From contig DULJ01000056.1 in assembly GCA_012840465.1 (NCBI GenBank), positions 1 to 64,000 of the forward strand: 64,000 nucleotides of DNA. The letters run 5' to 3'. Below, piece by piece: positions 62,250-64,000 of this stretch. This DNA comes from Caryophanales bacterium. GTDB lineage: Bacteria; Bacillota; Bacilli; Bacillales; Bacillaceae_J. The notes under the pieces were generated by a model, which saw only the letters and a program-made list of their open reading frames with translations, was not told the DNA's origin and searched no databases. How positions within the stretch are numbered: the first letter of the stretch is position 1; the number at the start of each line of letters is the position of its first letter. The translations under genes and the position numbers were made by a program.

Positions 62250-63668
62250 TTATTTAACGGCTTCTTTCATGAAAATACGAACATCTACAAAATGTCCCGC
62301 AATAGCAGCGGCTGCAGCCATTTCCGGGCTTACAAGATGTGTTCTTGAACCTTTACCTTGACGACCTTCGAAATTTCGATTTGATGTTGAAGCACAGCGT
62401 TCCTTTCCAGGAACAATATCAGGATTCATCCCTAAACACATACTGCATCCCGCTTCGCGCCACTCGAAACCGGCTTCAATGAAAATTTTATCTAAACCTT
62501 CTTTTTCTGCTTCTAGTTTTATTTTCTGGGATCCAGGTACAACTAATGCTCGTACACCTTCGGCCACTTTATGTTCTTTCACAACGTTGGCTGCCGCACG
62601 TAAATCACTAAGACGAGAATTCGTACAAGAACCAATAAAGACGTGTTGAATAGGAACTTCAGTCATCGGAACTCCTGGCTTAAGCCCCATATATTCTAGT
62701 GCTTGACGCACCGCTTTTTGATCTGACTCATTTTCGAAATCGTCCGGAGAAGGAACAGGTGTATTTACTGGAATGCCCATGGAAGGATTTGTTCCCCATG
62801 TTACTTGCGGTTCAATGTCCTCCCCCTTCATCGTAACTTCGTTGTCATAAGTCGCACCTTCATCAGTTGCTAGAGCTAACCATCCTTTAGCAGCCTGTTC
62901 AAACTCTTCGCCTTGTGGAGAGTATCTTCTGCCTCTTACATATTCAATCGTTGTTTCATCTGGGCTGATTAAACCGGCTTTCGCACCCGCCTCAATTGAC
63001 ATATTACATACTGTCATTCTTTCTTCCATCGTCATATTGCGGATTACATCGCCAGTATATTCGATAATATGGCCTGTGCCGAAGTTTATACCGTATTTAG
63101 CAATAAACGCTAAGATCACGTCTTTGGCTGTCACGCCAGGTAATAGCTTCCCTGTCACTTCTACTTTTAATGTCTTTGGTCTTACTTGCCATAGAGATTG
63201 TGTAGCCATAACATGTTCTACTTCACTAGTACCAATACCAAATGCAAGAGCCCCAAAAGCACCATGTGTAGCTGTATGACTATCGCCACATACGATTGTT
63301 TTTCCTGGCTGTGTTAAGCCAAGCTCTGGTCCAATGACATGAACAATTCCTTGATCAGGACTGTTTAAATCAGCTATTTCAACACCAAATGCTTTACAGT
63401 TTTCACTTAGTGTATCAATTTGTTTTTTGGCAATTTCATCAGTAATGTTGAATTTATTTTCTGTTGGCACATTATGGTCCATTGTTGCAAACGTTAGGTC
63501 TGGGCGTCTTAGCTTGCGGTTTTTTAGACGAAGGCCTTCAAATGCCTGTGGAGATGTTACCTCATGGACTAAGTGCAAATCAATATATAATAATGAGGGC
63601 TTTCCTTGTTCTGATACGACTTCGTGTTTTTCCCAAACTTTTTCAATGATCGTTTTTGGCGTCCCCAT
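62250..63668 (-). CDS. leuC: 3-isopropylmalate dehydratase large subunit
   Basis: [38 protein letters not shown] Fe-S ligands. Confidence 0.98.
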   Translation of the reverse strand: MGTPKTIIEKVWEKHEVVSEQGKPSLLYIDLHLVHEVTSPQAFEGLRLKNRKLRRPDLTFATMDHNVPTENKFNITDEIAKKQIDTLSENCKAFGVEIADLNSPDQGIVHVIGPELGLTQPGKTIVCGDSHTATHGAFGALAFGIGTSEVEHVMATQSLWQVRPKTLKVEVTGKLLPGVTAKDVILAFIAKYGINFGTGHIIEYTGDVIRNMTMEERMTVCNMSIEAGAKAGLISPDETTIEYVRGRRYSPQGEEFEQAAKGWLALATDEGATYDNEVTMKGEDIEPQVTWGTNPSMGIPVNTPVPSPDDFENESDQKAVRQALEYMGLKPGVPMTEVPIQHVFIGSCTNSRLSDLRAAANVVKEHKVAEGVRALVVPGSQKIKLEAEKEGLDKIFIEAGFEWREAGCSMCLGMNPDIVPGKERCASTSNRNFEGRQGKGSRTHLVSPEMAAAAAIAGHFVDVRIFMKEAVK

Positions 63669-63706
63669 TTCATTTCCTCCTCATATAGTAAAGGAGATGT
63701 CCGCCC

Positions 63707-64000
63707 TTAAGCTTTGGCTGACATCGGTTTTGCTTTACTAATTTCTTTTATTTCATTAATAACCTGTTCAACCATTTCGGTAGTTGCAGTTAGCTTTGCA
63801 TTCTTTTCAGAAATATCCGCTGTTCTATAGCCTTTTTCCAATACTCTGTTAACGGCTTCTTCGATTACAGTTGCTTCTTCTACTAGATTAAAAGAGTACT
63901 TTAGCATCATTGCCGTTGATAGAATCGTTGCTAATGGATTGGCTTTATTCTGACCAGCGATATCCGGTGCAGAACCATGTGCTGGTTCATAAAGGCCAGG
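63707..64000 (-). CDS. leuB: 3-isopropylmalate dehydrogenase, C-terminal part (gene runs off the window)
   Basis: Minus-strand reading to the edge gives [35 protein letters not shown]. Confidence 0.95.
   Translation of the reverse strand, partial: PGLYEPAHGSAPDIAGQNKANPLATILSTAMMLKYSFNLVEEATVIEEAVNRVLEKGYRTADISEKNAKLTATTEMVEQVINEIKEISKAKPMSAKA

Noticed and set aside
1-64000. tRNA or rRNA genes, prophage, integrase or complete IS element
   Set aside because: None recognised on reading; no transposase or integrase ORF in the track apart from the Rpn-like gene.

Overview
This 64 kb window is chromosomal DNA from an endospore-forming Bacillaceae. The conserved backbone, read on the minus strand from the right, is leuB(partial)-leuC-leuD-ysoA-tig-clpX-lonB-lonA-ysxC-hemA-hemX-hemC-hemD-hemB-hemL-spoVID-ysxE-valS-folC-comC/pilD-spoIIB-maf-radC-mreBCD-minCD. 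Relative to the Bacillus subtilis order as I remember it, the backbone carries several insertions. (i) A complete type IV pilus locus (pilB, pilT, pilC, pilin, pilD, pilM, pilN, pilO and a divergent minor-pilin trio), followed by three tandem VWA + BIG2 secreted proteins, sits between folC and spoIIB. (ii) feoA, a split feoB and mntR sit between valS and folC. (iii) A NERD-domain gene and an exact 14 x 52-bp tandem array sit between valS and ysxE. (iv) A fumarylacetoacetate-hydrolase-family gene sits between hemL and spoVID. (v) An Rpn-like nuclease gene and REP-like sequences sit between spoIIB and maf. Two families of structured intergenic repeats are scattered through the window: element A with 5 full or partial copies, and element B with 4 copies. 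The best candidate for an under-described system is the pilus/VWA locus (about 8.5-30.8 kb). It combines accessory genes (acidic membrane protein, PRC-barrel protein, VanW-like protein), a 705-aa minor pilin without Glu5, and VWA proteins that share a C-terminal Trp and show no obvious wall anchor. All calls come from reading the sequence and supplied ORFs; no database search was run.
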